DNA of 22,004 bases from Galactobacter sp. GTDB taxonomy: Bacteria; Actinomycetota; Actinomycetes; Actinomycetales; Micrococcaceae. The stretch is from contig JALAHE010000310.1 in NCBI GenBank assembly GCA_022712075.1, positions 1-22,004 on the forward strand. The letters run 5' to 3'. Under the pieces are notes generated by a model that made no database searches, was not told where the DNA came from, and was given only the letters and a program-made list of their open reading frames with translations. The first letter of the stretch is position 1; every line of letters starts with the position of its first letter. This document shows, piece after piece, positions 1 through 6,145 of this stretch. The position numbers and the translations under genes were made by a program.

Positions 1-36
1 AAGCGCCTCCCACCCGCCCCCTACCCCACGGCGGCG

Positions 37-77
37 GCCGGCGCCCCCCTTGGGGGCCGCCGGCGCCGTTCTTTGCG
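37..77 (+). terminator. Possible plus-strand intrinsic terminator
   Basis: A GC-rich inverted repeat (about 37-49 with 52-64, one internal mismatch) is followed on the plus strand by a short T-rich run (GTTCTTTG). It could end a plus-strand gene lying off the left edge. In many actinobacteria a convergent pknB sits next to this trpG/pabA, but no pknB coding sequence can be identified here. Confidence 0.35.
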
Positions 78-91
78 TGCGGCGCGCTCCA

Positions 92-132
92 GGTGCCCGA
101 CGGCGGGTGGTCACCACCCGCCGTCGGGCACC
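92..132 (-). terminator. Perfect 19-bp hairpin just past pabA
   Basis: Positions 92-110 and 114-132 are a perfect 19-bp inverted repeat around a 3-nt loop (TCA), ending 2 nt before the pabA stop. No T-run follows on the minus strand. It could end the sortase/pabA operon, protect its 3' end, or work in both directions between convergent transcription units. Confidence 0.6.
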
Positions 133-134
133 GC

Positions 135-773
135 TCAGCGCGTGATGAGGGGGGAGAGGCCGGCCGCCTTGGCGGCCGCGCCCTCCAGGCCAAGCGACTC
201 GAGCCAGTTGCCGAGCATCTGGTAGCCGCCCTCGGTGAGGACCGACTCGGGGTGGAACTGCACGCCCCACAGGGGCGCCGTGCGGTGGCTCAGGCCCATG
301 ATGACGCCGCCGGCGGTCTCGGCCGTGACCTCGAGCTGCGCGGGCACCGTGGCCGGTTCCACGGCGAGCGAGTGGTAACGCGTGGCGGTGAAGGTCTCGG
401 GGAGGCCGGCGAAGAGCGCGTGGCCCTGCTGTTGCACGCGGGAGGTCTTGCCGTGCATGAGCTCCTCGGCGTGCGAGACGACGCCGCCGAAGGCCTCGGC
501 GAGCGCCTGGTGGCCCAAGCAGACGCCGAGCATGGGCGTGGACGTCGCGCCGCACCAGCGGATCACGTCGAGGCACACGCCGGCGCCAGCCGGGTTGCCG
601 GGGCCGGGGGAGACGAGGACACCGTCGGCCTCCTCGGCCAGCCGCAGGACCTCCTCGAGGGGCAGATCGTCGTTGCGGATCACGGTGGTCTCGGCCCCGA
701 GCTCGCGCAGGTAGCCGACGAGCGTGAAGACGAAGCTGTCGTAGTTATCGATCACCAAGACGGAGGTGCTCAT
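135..773 (-). CDS. pabA: Glutamine amidotransferase, aminodeoxychorismate/anthranilate synthase component II
   Basis: This 212-aa class I glutamine amidotransferase releases ammonia from glutamine for the chorismate-using partner subunit in folate (PabB) or tryptophan (TrpE) synthesis, in the cytosol. The N-terminal DNYDSF motif (residues 9-14), the SPGPGNP loop (55-61), the nucleophile Cys85 in GVCLGHQ, and His174/Glu176 in FHPES are all present, so the triad is intact. Length is normal for the family. The ATG has a purine-rich stretch (AGAAGAAAG) upstream. It is the last gene of a minus-strand run after the sortase and the small membrane protein, 18 nt from the latter. The gene at this locus in actinobacteria is called either trpG or pabA, and sequence alone does not separate the two roles. 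No component I gene is visible in the window. Confidence 0.93.
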   Translation of the reverse strand: MSTSVLVIDNYDSFVFTLVGYLRELGAETTVIRNDDLPLEEVLRLAEEADGVLVSPGPGNPAGAGVCLDVIRWCGATSTPMLGVCLGHQALAEAFGGVVSHAEELMHGKTSRVQQQGHALFAGLPETFTATRYHSLAVEPATVPAQLEVTAETAGGVIMGLSHRTAPLWGVQFHPESVLTEGGYQMLGNWLESLGLEGAAAKAAGLSPLITR

Positions 774-791
774 GCGTTGGCCGGCTTTCTT

Positions 792-974
792 CTATGGTGC
801 GGCGGGGGAGAGGGCTGCGGCGCCCACCGTGGAGTCGGTCCACGGTGAGTACTGGCTGGCCCAGGGGAAGACGTAGTTCATGAGGACGAGGACCACGAGC
901 GCCACGAGGAGCAGCGTCTGGATGATGCGGATCCACAGGGGTCCGGGCAGGTGGCGGAAGAGCCAGGCGTACAT
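792..974 (-). CDS. Small one-helix membrane protein, conserved at the sortase-pabA locus
   Basis: The predicted protein has 60 residues. It begins with a short aromatic/basic segment (MYAWLFRHLPGPLW), continues with one strongly hydrophobic helix at about residues 16-36, then FPWASQY and a short polar tail. I recall similar tiny proteins with an LPGPLW...FPW pattern between class E sortase and pabA in Micrococcales, but their function is not known to me. The ATG at 974 lies 5 nt beyond the sortase stop and the stop is 18 nt before pabA, so it is almost certainly co-transcribed with both. A role at the membrane alongside the sortase is only a guess from position. Confidence 0.75.
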   Translation of the reverse strand: MYAWLFRHLPGPLWIRIIQTLLLVALVVLVLMNYVFPWASQYSPWTDSTVGAAALSPAAP

Positions 975-979
975 GGGTC

Positions 980-1735
980 TCAGTCCTTTCCTACGTCGGT
1001 GGTCTTCTTCACGAGGTCGCGGATCTCCGCGGGGTAGGCCTTATCGGCCGGCGTGAAGGCGGTCTGCTCGAGGTGCACGATCATGCGCAGGTCCGTCGTG
1101 AACGGCGGGTGGCACGTGGTCAGCGTCAGCAGCTTCTCCGTTGCCTTGGTGCCGGACTCGCCCGGCACGGGGAACAGGACGTCGCCGCGGTCGGGCGCCA
1201 CGATCTGCGTTGAGCGGTACGTGTAGGTGTACAGGCCGGCCGCGGTCTGAACGTAGGCCTTATCGCCGGCCTTGAGCTTGTCCATGTCCCAGAAGACCTG
1301 GCCGTGGGTCTGGCGGTGGCCCGCGAGGGCCACGTTGCCGACCTGGCCCGGCATCTGCGTGGTGGGGTAGTGGCCAACGCCTACGGTGTCCAGCACGTCC
1401 ATGCCGACGCCCTCGGCGATGGGCTTGGCGTAGGCCTCGCCGAAGGCCGGGACGTAGAGCACGCCCCAGACCTTTCCCTCGATGGGGTGTTTGGGCACGG
1501 TCGGGGGTTTCTCCCCGTCCTTGCCGCCGGTCGTGACCGGCTTGAAGTCTTGCGAGATGGCCTTGAGCGCGGAGTTCTGGGTGTTGTCCGCCTCGAGGTT
1601 GGTCCACCAGAGCTGCCACACCACAAAGAGGAGCAGGACCACTCCGAGGGTCAGGAGGATCTCGCCGAGGCCCCCCACGAGCATCGAGATGACACCACGT
1701 CGCGGCGCGGCCCGCCGCGGCTGATTCCGTGCCAC
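980..1735 (-). CDS. Class E sortase
   Basis: This is a 251-aa membrane-anchored transpeptidase that joins secreted proteins to the cell wall. After a basic N-terminus comes one transmembrane helix (about residues 24-42), then an extracytoplasmic sortase domain. The catalytic residues are visible: His140 in LAGHRQTHG, Cys208 in TLTTCHP, and Arg217 in TDLRMIVHL. The TLTTC motif and position beside crgA and pabA fit class E, which in actinobacteria tends to recognise LAXTG-type signals. The open frame continues upstream to 1963 but would run antisense through crgA. I chose the GTG at 1735 because AAGGAG lies 4 nt upstream and a basic-then-hydrophobic N-terminus follows. An ATG at 1684 is the alternative and would shorten the protein by 17 residues. 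It heads the operon with the small membrane gene and pabA. No substrate gene is in the window. Confidence 0.92.
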   Translation of the reverse strand: MARNQPRRAAPRRGVISMLVGGLGEILLTLGVVLLLFVVWQLWWTNLEADNTQNSALKAISQDFKPVTTGGKDGEKPPTVPKHPIEGKVWGVLYVPAFGEAYAKPIAEGVGMDVLDTVGVGHYPTTQMPGQVGNVALAGHRQTHGQVFWDMDKLKAGDKAYVQTAAGLYTYTYRSTQIVAPDRGDVLFPVPGESGTKATEKLLTLTTCHPPFTTDLRMIVHLEQTAFTPADKAYPAEIRDLVKKTTDVGKD

Positions 1736-1857
1736 TTGGCTCCTTCCCCGTCGCCGGAGCGTTGAACAGTTAGTATGTTGCCGACCCCGCGCGTGCGCGA
1801 TGGGTCGGTCCAGCCTATCGCCCGTCGGCCTCATCACAGGGGTCGCAGGAGGAAACC

Positions 1858-2184
1858 GTGCCAGAGTCCACCTCGCCCCGAAAGTCCGAGTCGCTCGACA
1901 AGGACATCGCCAAGATCGGCAACCCCGAGAAGCGCGCAGCCGCCGAGGCGCAGCGCGAGGCAAAGCGGGAGCGCCAGCAGCGCGAGTTCAAGCCGGTTCC
2001 CACCTGGTACAAGGCCATCATGTTCGGCCTCATGATCGTGGGCCTGCTGTGGATCGTCACGTACTACATCGCCGCGATGGTCGGCGTTGGACTGCCCATC
2101 CCCGGCATCAACAACTGGAACATCCTGATCGGCTTCGGCCTGGCCCTCGTGGGCTTCATCATGATGATGGGTTGGCGCGACTAG
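1858..2184 (+). CDS. crgA: Cell division protein CrgA
   Basis: This 108-aa protein has a charged, coiled N-terminal half rich in Glu, Lys and Arg, followed by two transmembrane helices (about residues 53-74 and 86-105). The family hallmarks are clear: PTWYKAIMFGLM at the first helix, the WNILIGFGLALVGF segment, and a C-terminal GWR. CrgA proteins act at the septum with FtsZ/FtsI-class partners, coordinating peptidoglycan synthesis and inhibiting premature Z-ring assembly. The GTG start is set by a textbook AGGAGG at 1847-1852, 5 nt upstream. It is divergent from the sortase gene, and a terminator follows, so it is probably a single-gene unit. Confidence 0.95.
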   Translation: MPESTSPRKSESLDKDIAKIGNPEKRAAAEAQREAKRERQQREFKPVPTWYKAIMFGLMIVGLLWIVTYYIAAMVGVGLPIPGINNWNILIGFGLALVGFIMMMGWRD

Positions 2185-2219
2185 CGCCCCTCTTTGCTCG
2201 CGCGGACTGACCGCGCCAC

Positions 2220-2262
2220 CGGCCCGGATCGCCCCCTCGGCGGCCCGGGCCGTTCTTGTTCT
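2220..2262 (+). terminator. Intrinsic terminator of crgA
   Basis: An 8-bp GC stem (2220-2227 with 2245-2252) is followed by TTCTTGTTCT on the plus strand. It lies between crgA and the next gene, in the right orientation to end crgA transcription. Confidence 0.6.
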
Positions 2263-2267
2263 CCGGC

Positions 2268-2273
2268 TATACT
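2268..2273 (+). promoter_or_regulatory. Candidate -10 element for the DUF3817 gene
   Basis: TATACT matches the housekeeping -10 consensus well and is in a locally AT-richer stretch directly after the crgA terminator. No convincing -35 hexamer is seen at the usual spacing, so this is a weak call. Confidence 0.35.
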
Positions 2274-2327
2274 TCTTTACCGACGCCTTGTCGAAAAGAA
2301 TCCGTGACGACCGATCCGGGGATCAGC

Positions 2328-2840
2328 ATGAGCACGCCAGCCCAGAACACACCGACCCAGGGCTCCGCCGAGCCAGAGGGACGCTTCTCGCCCCGCCGCC
2401 TCTACGGGGCGCTGGCCCTCGGCGAGATGATCACGTGGGCCCTGCTGCTCTTCGGCATGGCGCTCAAGTACACCGACATGACGCCGGCCGTGGTGCCCGT
2501 GGCCGGCATGCTGCACGGCATCGTCTTCGTCTCGTACTGCGTCGTGACGGTCTTCGTGTGGGTGGACGGCCGCTGGAGCGCGGGCCGCGGCGCGCTGGGC
2601 CTGCTCAGCGCCATCGTCCCGTTCTGCACCTACCCGTTCGAGCGCAACACCTTGAAGGCAGGCCTGTTGGGGACGAGCTGGCGCCTCGGCGCCGGGGGAG
2701 AGGAGCCGTCCGGCCCGATCGAGCGCCTGCAGGCCTGGTGCCTGCGCCACGCGGCGCTCGCGATCGTGCTCGGCGTGGTCCTCGTGGGCGTCATCGTGAC
2801 CGTGCTGCTCATCCTCGGCCCGCCCATCCCCAAGGGCTGA
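2328..2840 (+). CDS. DUF3817 family integral membrane protein
   Basis: The predicted protein has 170 residues. A polar N-terminal tail (1-23) precedes four likely membrane segments (about 25-47, 55-79, 88-104 and 142-164). The LYGALALGEMITWALLLFG opening, the LKYTD segment and VAGMLHGIVFVSY match the DUF3817 pattern (LKY, then GxxHGxxF). No biochemical function is established for the family as far as I know. I chose the ATG at 2328, with GGGGA 5 nt upstream. A GTG at 2304 and an ATG at 2256 are in frame but have poorer ribosome sites, and the added residues do not look conserved. It faces the DUF4442 gene head-on with only 6 nt between the stops. Confidence 0.8.
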   Translation: MSTPAQNTPTQGSAEPEGRFSPRRLYGALALGEMITWALLLFGMALKYTDMTPAVVPVAGMLHGIVFVSYCVVTVFVWVDGRWSAGRGALGLLSAIVPFCTYPFERNTLKAGLLGTSWRLGAGGEEPSGPIERLQAWCLRHAALAIVLGVVLVGVIVTVLLILGPPIPKG

Positions 2841-2846
2841 GCCGCC

Positions 2847-3380
2847 TCAGGGCCGCTTGGCCCGCACGTAGACCTGCTTGCGATAGCGGGCCACCACCTC
2901 GCCCCGCGCATCCTTGACGTCGGCCTCGAACCACTCGAGGACCTTGTCGCCGCCCGCGGCCGCCTCCTTGATCGCGGCGATCCGCTCATCGCTCACCTCG
3001 AAGCGCGCCCGCACCGCGGTGCGCCCCGGCGCCACGAACTCGATGTCGCCGCGGCGGTCCCACACCACGTAGCCGGGGCCCAGGCGCCGCAGCACGAGGA
3101 GCATGAACCAGGGGTCGCACATCGAGAAGAGGCTGCCGCCGAACTGCGTGCCAACGTAGTTGGCGTTGAGCGGGGAGCGGCGCAGGCGCACCTGGGCGCT
3201 GCGCCACTCCCGATCCAGCTCCTCGACCACCACGCCGGCGCCGAGGAAGGGCGGCCACAGGCTCATGCCCCGGCGCAGCACGGCCGGATTGGCCATGCCG
3301 CGGCCGAGGGCGCGGCGCGGGGCGCCGAGAAGGCGCTTCGCGGCGGACAGCGGTGCACGACGGCGCGTGGTGGCGTTCAT
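2847..3380 (-). CDS. DUF4442 hotdog-fold protein, thioesterase-like
   Basis: This 177-aa protein has a basic N-terminal stretch and a DUF4442 domain from about residue 45 onward. Typical features are NANYVGTQFGGSLFSMCDPWF followed by a region with LGPGYVVWDRR and IEFVAPG. DUF4442 belongs to the hotdog superfamily, which includes acyl-CoA thioesterases and dehydratases. A thioesterase-type activity on acyl thioesters is plausible but unproven, and residues cannot be assigned to catalysis by eye. The ATG at 3380 has an AGGG about 7 nt upstream. A short inverted repeat (3399-3414) lies 19 nt upstream and could be an operator. It is convergent with the DUF3817 gene. Confidence 0.85.
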   Translation of the reverse strand: MNATTRRRAPLSAAKRLLGAPRRALGRGMANPAVLRRGMSLWPPFLGAGVVVEELDREWRSAQVRLRRSPLNANYVGTQFGGSLFSMCDPWFMLLVLRRLGPGYVVWDRRGDIEFVAPGRTAVRARFEVSDERIAAIKEAAAGGDKVLEWFEADVKDARGEVVARYRKQVYVRAKRP

Positions 3381-3398
3381 GGGGCAACCCTAGGTGAA

Positions 3399-3414
3399 GT
3401 TACCCTCAAGTAAC
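3399..3414. promoter_or_regulatory. Inverted repeat upstream of the DUF4442 gene
   Basis: GTTAC-N6-GTAAC is a perfect 5-bp dyad about 19 nt upstream of the DUF4442 start, where a promoter or operator would sit. It resembles the size and symmetry of TetR- or GntR-family operators, but no regulator gene is adjacent. The call rests on symmetry and position only. Confidence 0.3.
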
Positions 3415-3416
3415 CA

Positions 3417-3450
3417 GAGGTCTCGCCGAGTGTTTCTCGGCGGGACCCTC
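3417..3450 (-). terminator. Hairpin overlapping the GNAT stop codon
   Basis: Positions 3419-3430 pair with 3436-3447 (12 bp, one mismatch that is a G-U or A-C pair depending on the strand transcribed) around a 5-nt loop. The right arm touches the stop codon of the GNAT gene. Only a weak T-content follows on the minus strand, so it may be a terminator or a 3'-end stabilising structure. Confidence 0.45.
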
Positions 3451-4450
3451 AGGCCGGGCGATCCATCGTCACACCCGTGCGCACGAGCTCGAACCCGGCC
3501 CGCTCGTACACGCCGTTGGCGCCCGTGGGGCTCGCGGCATCCACGCCGAGCTCGGCCTTCCTCAGGCCCGCCGCCTTGCCGGCCTCCAGCACCCCACCCA
3601 GCAGCACCGAGGCGAGCCGGCGCCCGCGGGCAGCGCGGCGCGTGCCCACCAGCGAGACGTACTGCTCACCCTCCACCCAGATCTCGCTGAGCACATAGGC
3701 CAGGACCTCGCCGCTGACCGCGTCCACCGCGATCCTGGAGAGCTCGGGGCGGAAGACGCGCTTGCTCCACATTTCTCCCCAGCGCTGGGTCGTCTGCTCG
3801 CTCGAGCCCCAGTGATCCTGGAAGGCCTCGTTGTGGGCCTGGCGCACGCCCTCCTCATCCTCGGGGCCGGGCTGGCGCACGTGCACCGAGCCGGGATCAC
3901 CCAGCGGCTGCGCAGACTCCGCCGGGTCCCAGCCCGCAAATTCGACGCGCATATCCGAGAAGTACCTCGCCGGCGTAAATCCAGCCGAGCGCAGGAGCTC
4001 GGCCGAGTCCGAGGACTCCTCGCGTCCCCAGCCGGAGACGACGACACGCACCCCGGGGTGCAGGCCAGCCGCCTTAGCCGCGGAACGCTCGGCACCCCAG
4101 GCCAGCAGCTCCGTGCCGATCCCCTCCGCGCGGCGTTCTGGGGCCACGGCGCCGCCTGCGTAGGCGCGGATCGCACCGTCGCGCGGGGCGGAACTCACCC
4201 CGGCCTCCGCCCACCCCACCACGGCGCCGTCCTCGTCGAGGGCAAGCAGAACGTCCAGCTCCGGCGCGAAGTCGGCTCGGCGCCACTCCTCGGCGTGATC
4301 CTCCAGCTCAATGAGCTCGTCGGTGTCATCCGCGACGGCCACACGGTTGGCGAGCGCGTTGAGCGCTGCGAGGTCGTCCCAGCTCGCGGCACGGAAGCGG
4401 ACGCCCGCGGCGGCGAGCGGTTCGGGGATCGTCACGGCGACTCCAATCAT
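3449..4450 (-). CDS. Tandem-domain GNAT family N-acetyltransferase
   Basis: This 333-aa protein contains two GNAT domains. Domain 1 covers about residues 15-170, with an acetyl-CoA loop at 102-118 (VAPERRAEGIGTELL). Domain 2 covers about 188-333, with the loop at 268-283 (VGTRRAARGRRLASVLL) and the family's closing pattern NGVYERAGF (312-320). Tandem GNATs include mycothiol synthase (MshD) and antibiotic or peptide acetyltransferases. MshD assignment cannot be supported here, since the diagnostic residues are not recognisable by eye. The ATG at 4450 has GGGAG about 7 nt upstream. The gene forms the left border of the gene-free DnaA-box region, and its transcription runs away from that region. 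Confidence 0.85.
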   Translation of the reverse strand: MIGVAVTIPEPLAAAGVRFRAASWDDLAALNALANRVAVADDTDELIELEDHAEEWRRADFAPELDVLLALDEDGAVVGWAEAGVSSAPRDGAIRAYAGGAVAPERRAEGIGTELLAWGAERSAAKAAGLHPGVRVVVSGWGREESSDSAELLRSAGFTPARYFSDMRVEFAGWDPAESAQPLGDPGSVHVRQPGPEDEEGVRQAHNEAFQDHWGSSEQTTQRWGEMWSKRVFRPELSRIAVDAVSGEVLAYVLSEIWVEGEQYVSLVGTRRAARGRRLASVLLGGVLEAGKAAGLRKAELGVDAASPTGANGVYERAGFELVRTGVTMDRPA

Positions 4451-4552
4451 TGAGTTCTCCCAATCACTTTTGGCGAGAGCCTACGCCAGCCCTGACGGTC
4501 GTGCCAAGGGTGGATCTTGTCGCCCCACCGGCGACCGAGCCGTGCACATGAT

Positions 4553-4737
4553 GTTCACAAGAGTTATCCACAGCTGTGAATAGCGACGGGCATCCCCGCG
4601 CCGGCTTGCCCGTCCTCGCGGAATACTGCCCCCGCCGTCCCCTCGATTCTGCGGAATGACGGGTACTCCGGGCCGCGCGAGCCCGCCGAATCACATCGAT
4701 GTAAGTTGTCCACATCATGGGGATGATCTGTGGAGAA
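4553..4737 (+). repeat. DnaA-box module A of a 281-bp-phased pair
   Basis: The module consists of a convergent box pair (4564-4583), a 10-bp palindrome (4693-4702) abutting a perfect box (4706-4714), and an inverted box (4729-4737). Three blocks match module B at an offset of exactly 281 bp: 4553-4583 (25 of 31 identical), 4687-4715 (24 of 29) and 4728-4737 (8 of 10). The 103 nt between the first two blocks matches only about 38% by hand count. Confidence 0.8.
4693..4702. repeat. Perfect 10-bp palindrome beside a DnaA box (copy 1)
   Basis: ACATCGATGT is a perfect palindrome followed after 3 nt by TTGTCCACA. It corresponds exactly, at +281 bp, to the palindrome at 4974-4983, though the central four bases differ. 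Confidence 0.75.
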
Positions 4738-4833
4738 ACGGTGGCCGGAACCTGGATATCCCTCCGCTGAGACCGCGTTTCGGGCCACCCGGCCGCGCCG
4801 AGTCGGCCGATGTCCACGAACTATCCACCCTCG

Positions 4834-5018
4834 GTGCACAAAAGTTGTCCACAGCCGTGGATAAGGTCTGTGCACAACCACGTATATATCAAGTTGCGTG
4901 GCAGTCTCTTTCCCGCGAACCGCGGAGTGCTAGGGATCGACTGGCACCGCGTTCCAGCACGACCTCGCGAATGACACGCGTGTAAGTTGTCCACATTGTG
5001 CACAAGGGCTGTGGGTAA
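4834..5018 (+). repeat. DnaA-box module B of a 281-bp-phased pair
   Basis: The layout matches module A: convergent box pair (4845-4864), palindrome (4974-4983), perfect box (4987-4995) and inverted box (5010-5018). It carries additional boxes at 4869-4877 and 4996-5005 (the palindrome TTGTGCACAA) and the AT-rich patch, so it looks like the stronger copy. Confidence 0.8.
4974..4983. repeat. Perfect 10-bp palindrome beside a DnaA box (copy 2)
   Basis: ACACGCGTGT is also perfectly palindromic. Compared with copy 1 the central four bases are all changed in symmetric pairs, so the symmetry is kept while the sequence is not. Confidence 0.75.
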
Positions 5019-5065
5019 GCCTGTGTACACCCACCCTCAGCCGGGAATCCACGCCCACCACGCAC

Positions 5066-5098
5066 TCGCCCCCGGGACCTGACGGTCACCGGGGGCGA
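5066..5098 (-). terminator. Hairpin downstream of the rhomboid gene
   Basis: TCGCCCCCGG (5066-5075) pairs with CCGGGGGCGA (5089-5098), with an inner GACC/GGTC extension and one bulged base. It lies 40 nt beyond the rhomboid stop and shields the DnaA-box cluster from incoming transcription. No T-run follows. Confidence 0.6.
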
Positions 5099-5137
5099 CG
5101 AATCGGCGGGAGGCCGAGCCAGCGTCGTCGTGCGTTG

Positions 5138-6013
5138 CTACGAGGCGTAGACCTGCTCTCGATAGATGTCCCACGCGTGGAAGCCGAGGGACATGCCGGC
5201 CCAGATCAACGCGATCCCCACGACCACCGTGCACAGCACGTGATAGCTGCCGCGGTTCTTGACCTTGGCGCCGCTCGCGTAGATGCCGCCGAGCAGCAGA
5301 CCCGTCACGAGGCCGCCCACATGCGCCTGCCACGAGATGTTGACGCCGATCGTGAAGCCGTACACGAGGTTGATGCCGAGCACCACGGCCATCGAGATGA
5401 GCGACTGCCGGTCGTGCCGCAGCTCGACGAGCAGCGCGGCGCCGATCGCGAAGATGCCTCCGGAGGCGCCCCAGCCCGAGGTCGTCGGGTCGGTGAGCAG
5501 CGCCTGCGCCACACTGCCGCCGATCACACCGAGGCAGAAGACCGCCGCGAAGCGCCAGTGCCCGAGCACTGGCTCGAGCGCACGGCCGAGGAACCATAGG
5601 GACAGCATGTTCAGCGCGAGGTGCACCGGCAGCGGGTTGGAGGTGTCGTGGAGGAAGCCGGCCGTCAGCATGCGCCAGGGCTCGGCCCCGAGCGCCAGGT
5701 TCCACTCGACGAAGGTCTGCGAGAAGCCGGGCACAAAGAGCTGGAGAAGGTAGCCGATGACGCACAGGGCCATGACGGTGTAGGTGACGAGCGGCCTGCG
5801 GGCTCGGATCACGACGCCGCTCGTGGAGCGCACCTGGCGCGCGCCCGCCTGGGCCTCGCGCACGCAATCGACGCAGTGCACGCCCACGGGGGCGGGCCGC
5901 TGGCATTCGGGGCAGGCCGGGCGGCCGCAGCGCTGGCACCGAACGTAGCTGACCCGGTCCGGGTGGCGCGGGCAGTGCGGGACGTCCTGCGGGGGCGTGG
6001 GCTGGGTGCTCAT
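5138..6013 (-). CDS. Rhomboid family intramembrane serine protease with zinc-ribbon N-terminus
   Basis: This 291-aa polytopic membrane protease cleaves substrates within the membrane. Residues 14-50 carry a Cys/His-rich zinc-binding segment (CPRHP, CxxC twice, HCVDC), usual for actinobacterial rhomboids. The rhomboid core holds His131 and Asn135 in the HLALNM helix, the nucleophile Ser184 in GASGGIF, and the catalytic His231 in QAHVGG, so it appears active. Six or seven membrane segments follow from about residue 75. I chose the ATG at 6013, with AAGGAG about 10 nt upstream. The frame extends upstream to 6076 but adds only basic, low-complexity residues. It follows ppiA on the same strand, with a hairpin between them. 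Substrates are unknown. Confidence 0.92.
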   Translation of the reverse strand: MSTQPTPPQDVPHCPRHPDRVSYVRCQRCGRPACPECQRPAPVGVHCVDCVREAQAGARQVRSTSGVVIRARRPLVTYTVMALCVIGYLLQLFVPGFSQTFVEWNLALGAEPWRMLTAGFLHDTSNPLPVHLALNMLSLWFLGRALEPVLGHWRFAAVFCLGVIGGSVAQALLTDPTTSGWGASGGIFAIGAALLVELRHDRQSLISMAVVLGINLVYGFTIGVNISWQAHVGGLVTGLLLGGIYASGAKVKNRGSYHVLCTVVVGIALIWAGMSLGFHAWDIYREQVYAS

Positions 6014-6083
6014 GCTCGAGCGGCTCCTTCGAGGAACGGGTGGGGCGGCGCGCTTGGCGCGCGGCGGCAGGGTCAAGACGCCA

Positions 6084-6124
6084 CGGGGGCGGCCGCCGAA
6101 CCATCAGGCCGGCAACCGCCCCCG
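6084..6124 (-). terminator. Hairpin downstream of ppiA
   Basis: CGGGGGCGG (6084-6092) pairs perfectly with CCGCCCCCG (6116-6124), extended by CC/GG beyond one mismatch. It lies between the ppiA stop and the rhomboid start and probably ends or weakens read-through. Confidence 0.5.
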
Positions 6125-6145
6125 CGGGACGAGAGAGCAAAAGGC

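Larger units (their letters stand above)
4451..5137. other. Gene-free region with a dense DnaA-box cluster (origin-like)
   Basis: This 687-nt spacer has no credible gene. Perfect DnaA boxes, TT(A/G)TCCACA, lie on the plus strand at 4564-4572, 4706-4714, 4845-4853 and 4987-4995. One-mismatch boxes lie at 4729-4737 (minus), 4856-4864 (minus), 4869-4877 (minus), 4996-5004 (plus), 4997-5005 (minus) and 5010-5018 (minus). Weaker two-mismatch sites occur at 4575-4583, 4810-4818, 4821-4829 and 4833-4841. An AT-rich patch, CGTATATATCAAG (4881-4893), lies within the cluster and could melt easily. Box density here is higher than on either side of dnaA, about 15 kb away. The role is inferred: origin module, DnaA titration site or DnaA-reactivation site. 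Confidence 0.8.

Noticed and set aside
1..36. Possible end of a pknB gene at the left edge
   Set aside because: Synteny would allow a convergent kinase gene, but the first bases contain no recognisable coding end, so nothing can be called.
1736..1963. N-terminal extension of the sortase frame
   Set aside because: It overlaps crgA antisense, is Arg/Pro-rich without conserved features, and lies upstream of a GTG with a strong ribosome site.
4996..5005. TTGTGCACAA treated as an independent regulator site
   Set aside because: It is a palindrome formed by two overlapping one-mismatch DnaA boxes directly after a perfect box, so it is more simply part of the DnaA cluster.
4464..5089. Several overlapping 60-120 codon open frames in the DnaA-box spacer
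   Set aside because: None has a plausible ribosome site together with protein-like composition, and all cross DnaA boxes. They are chance frames in GC-rich DNA.
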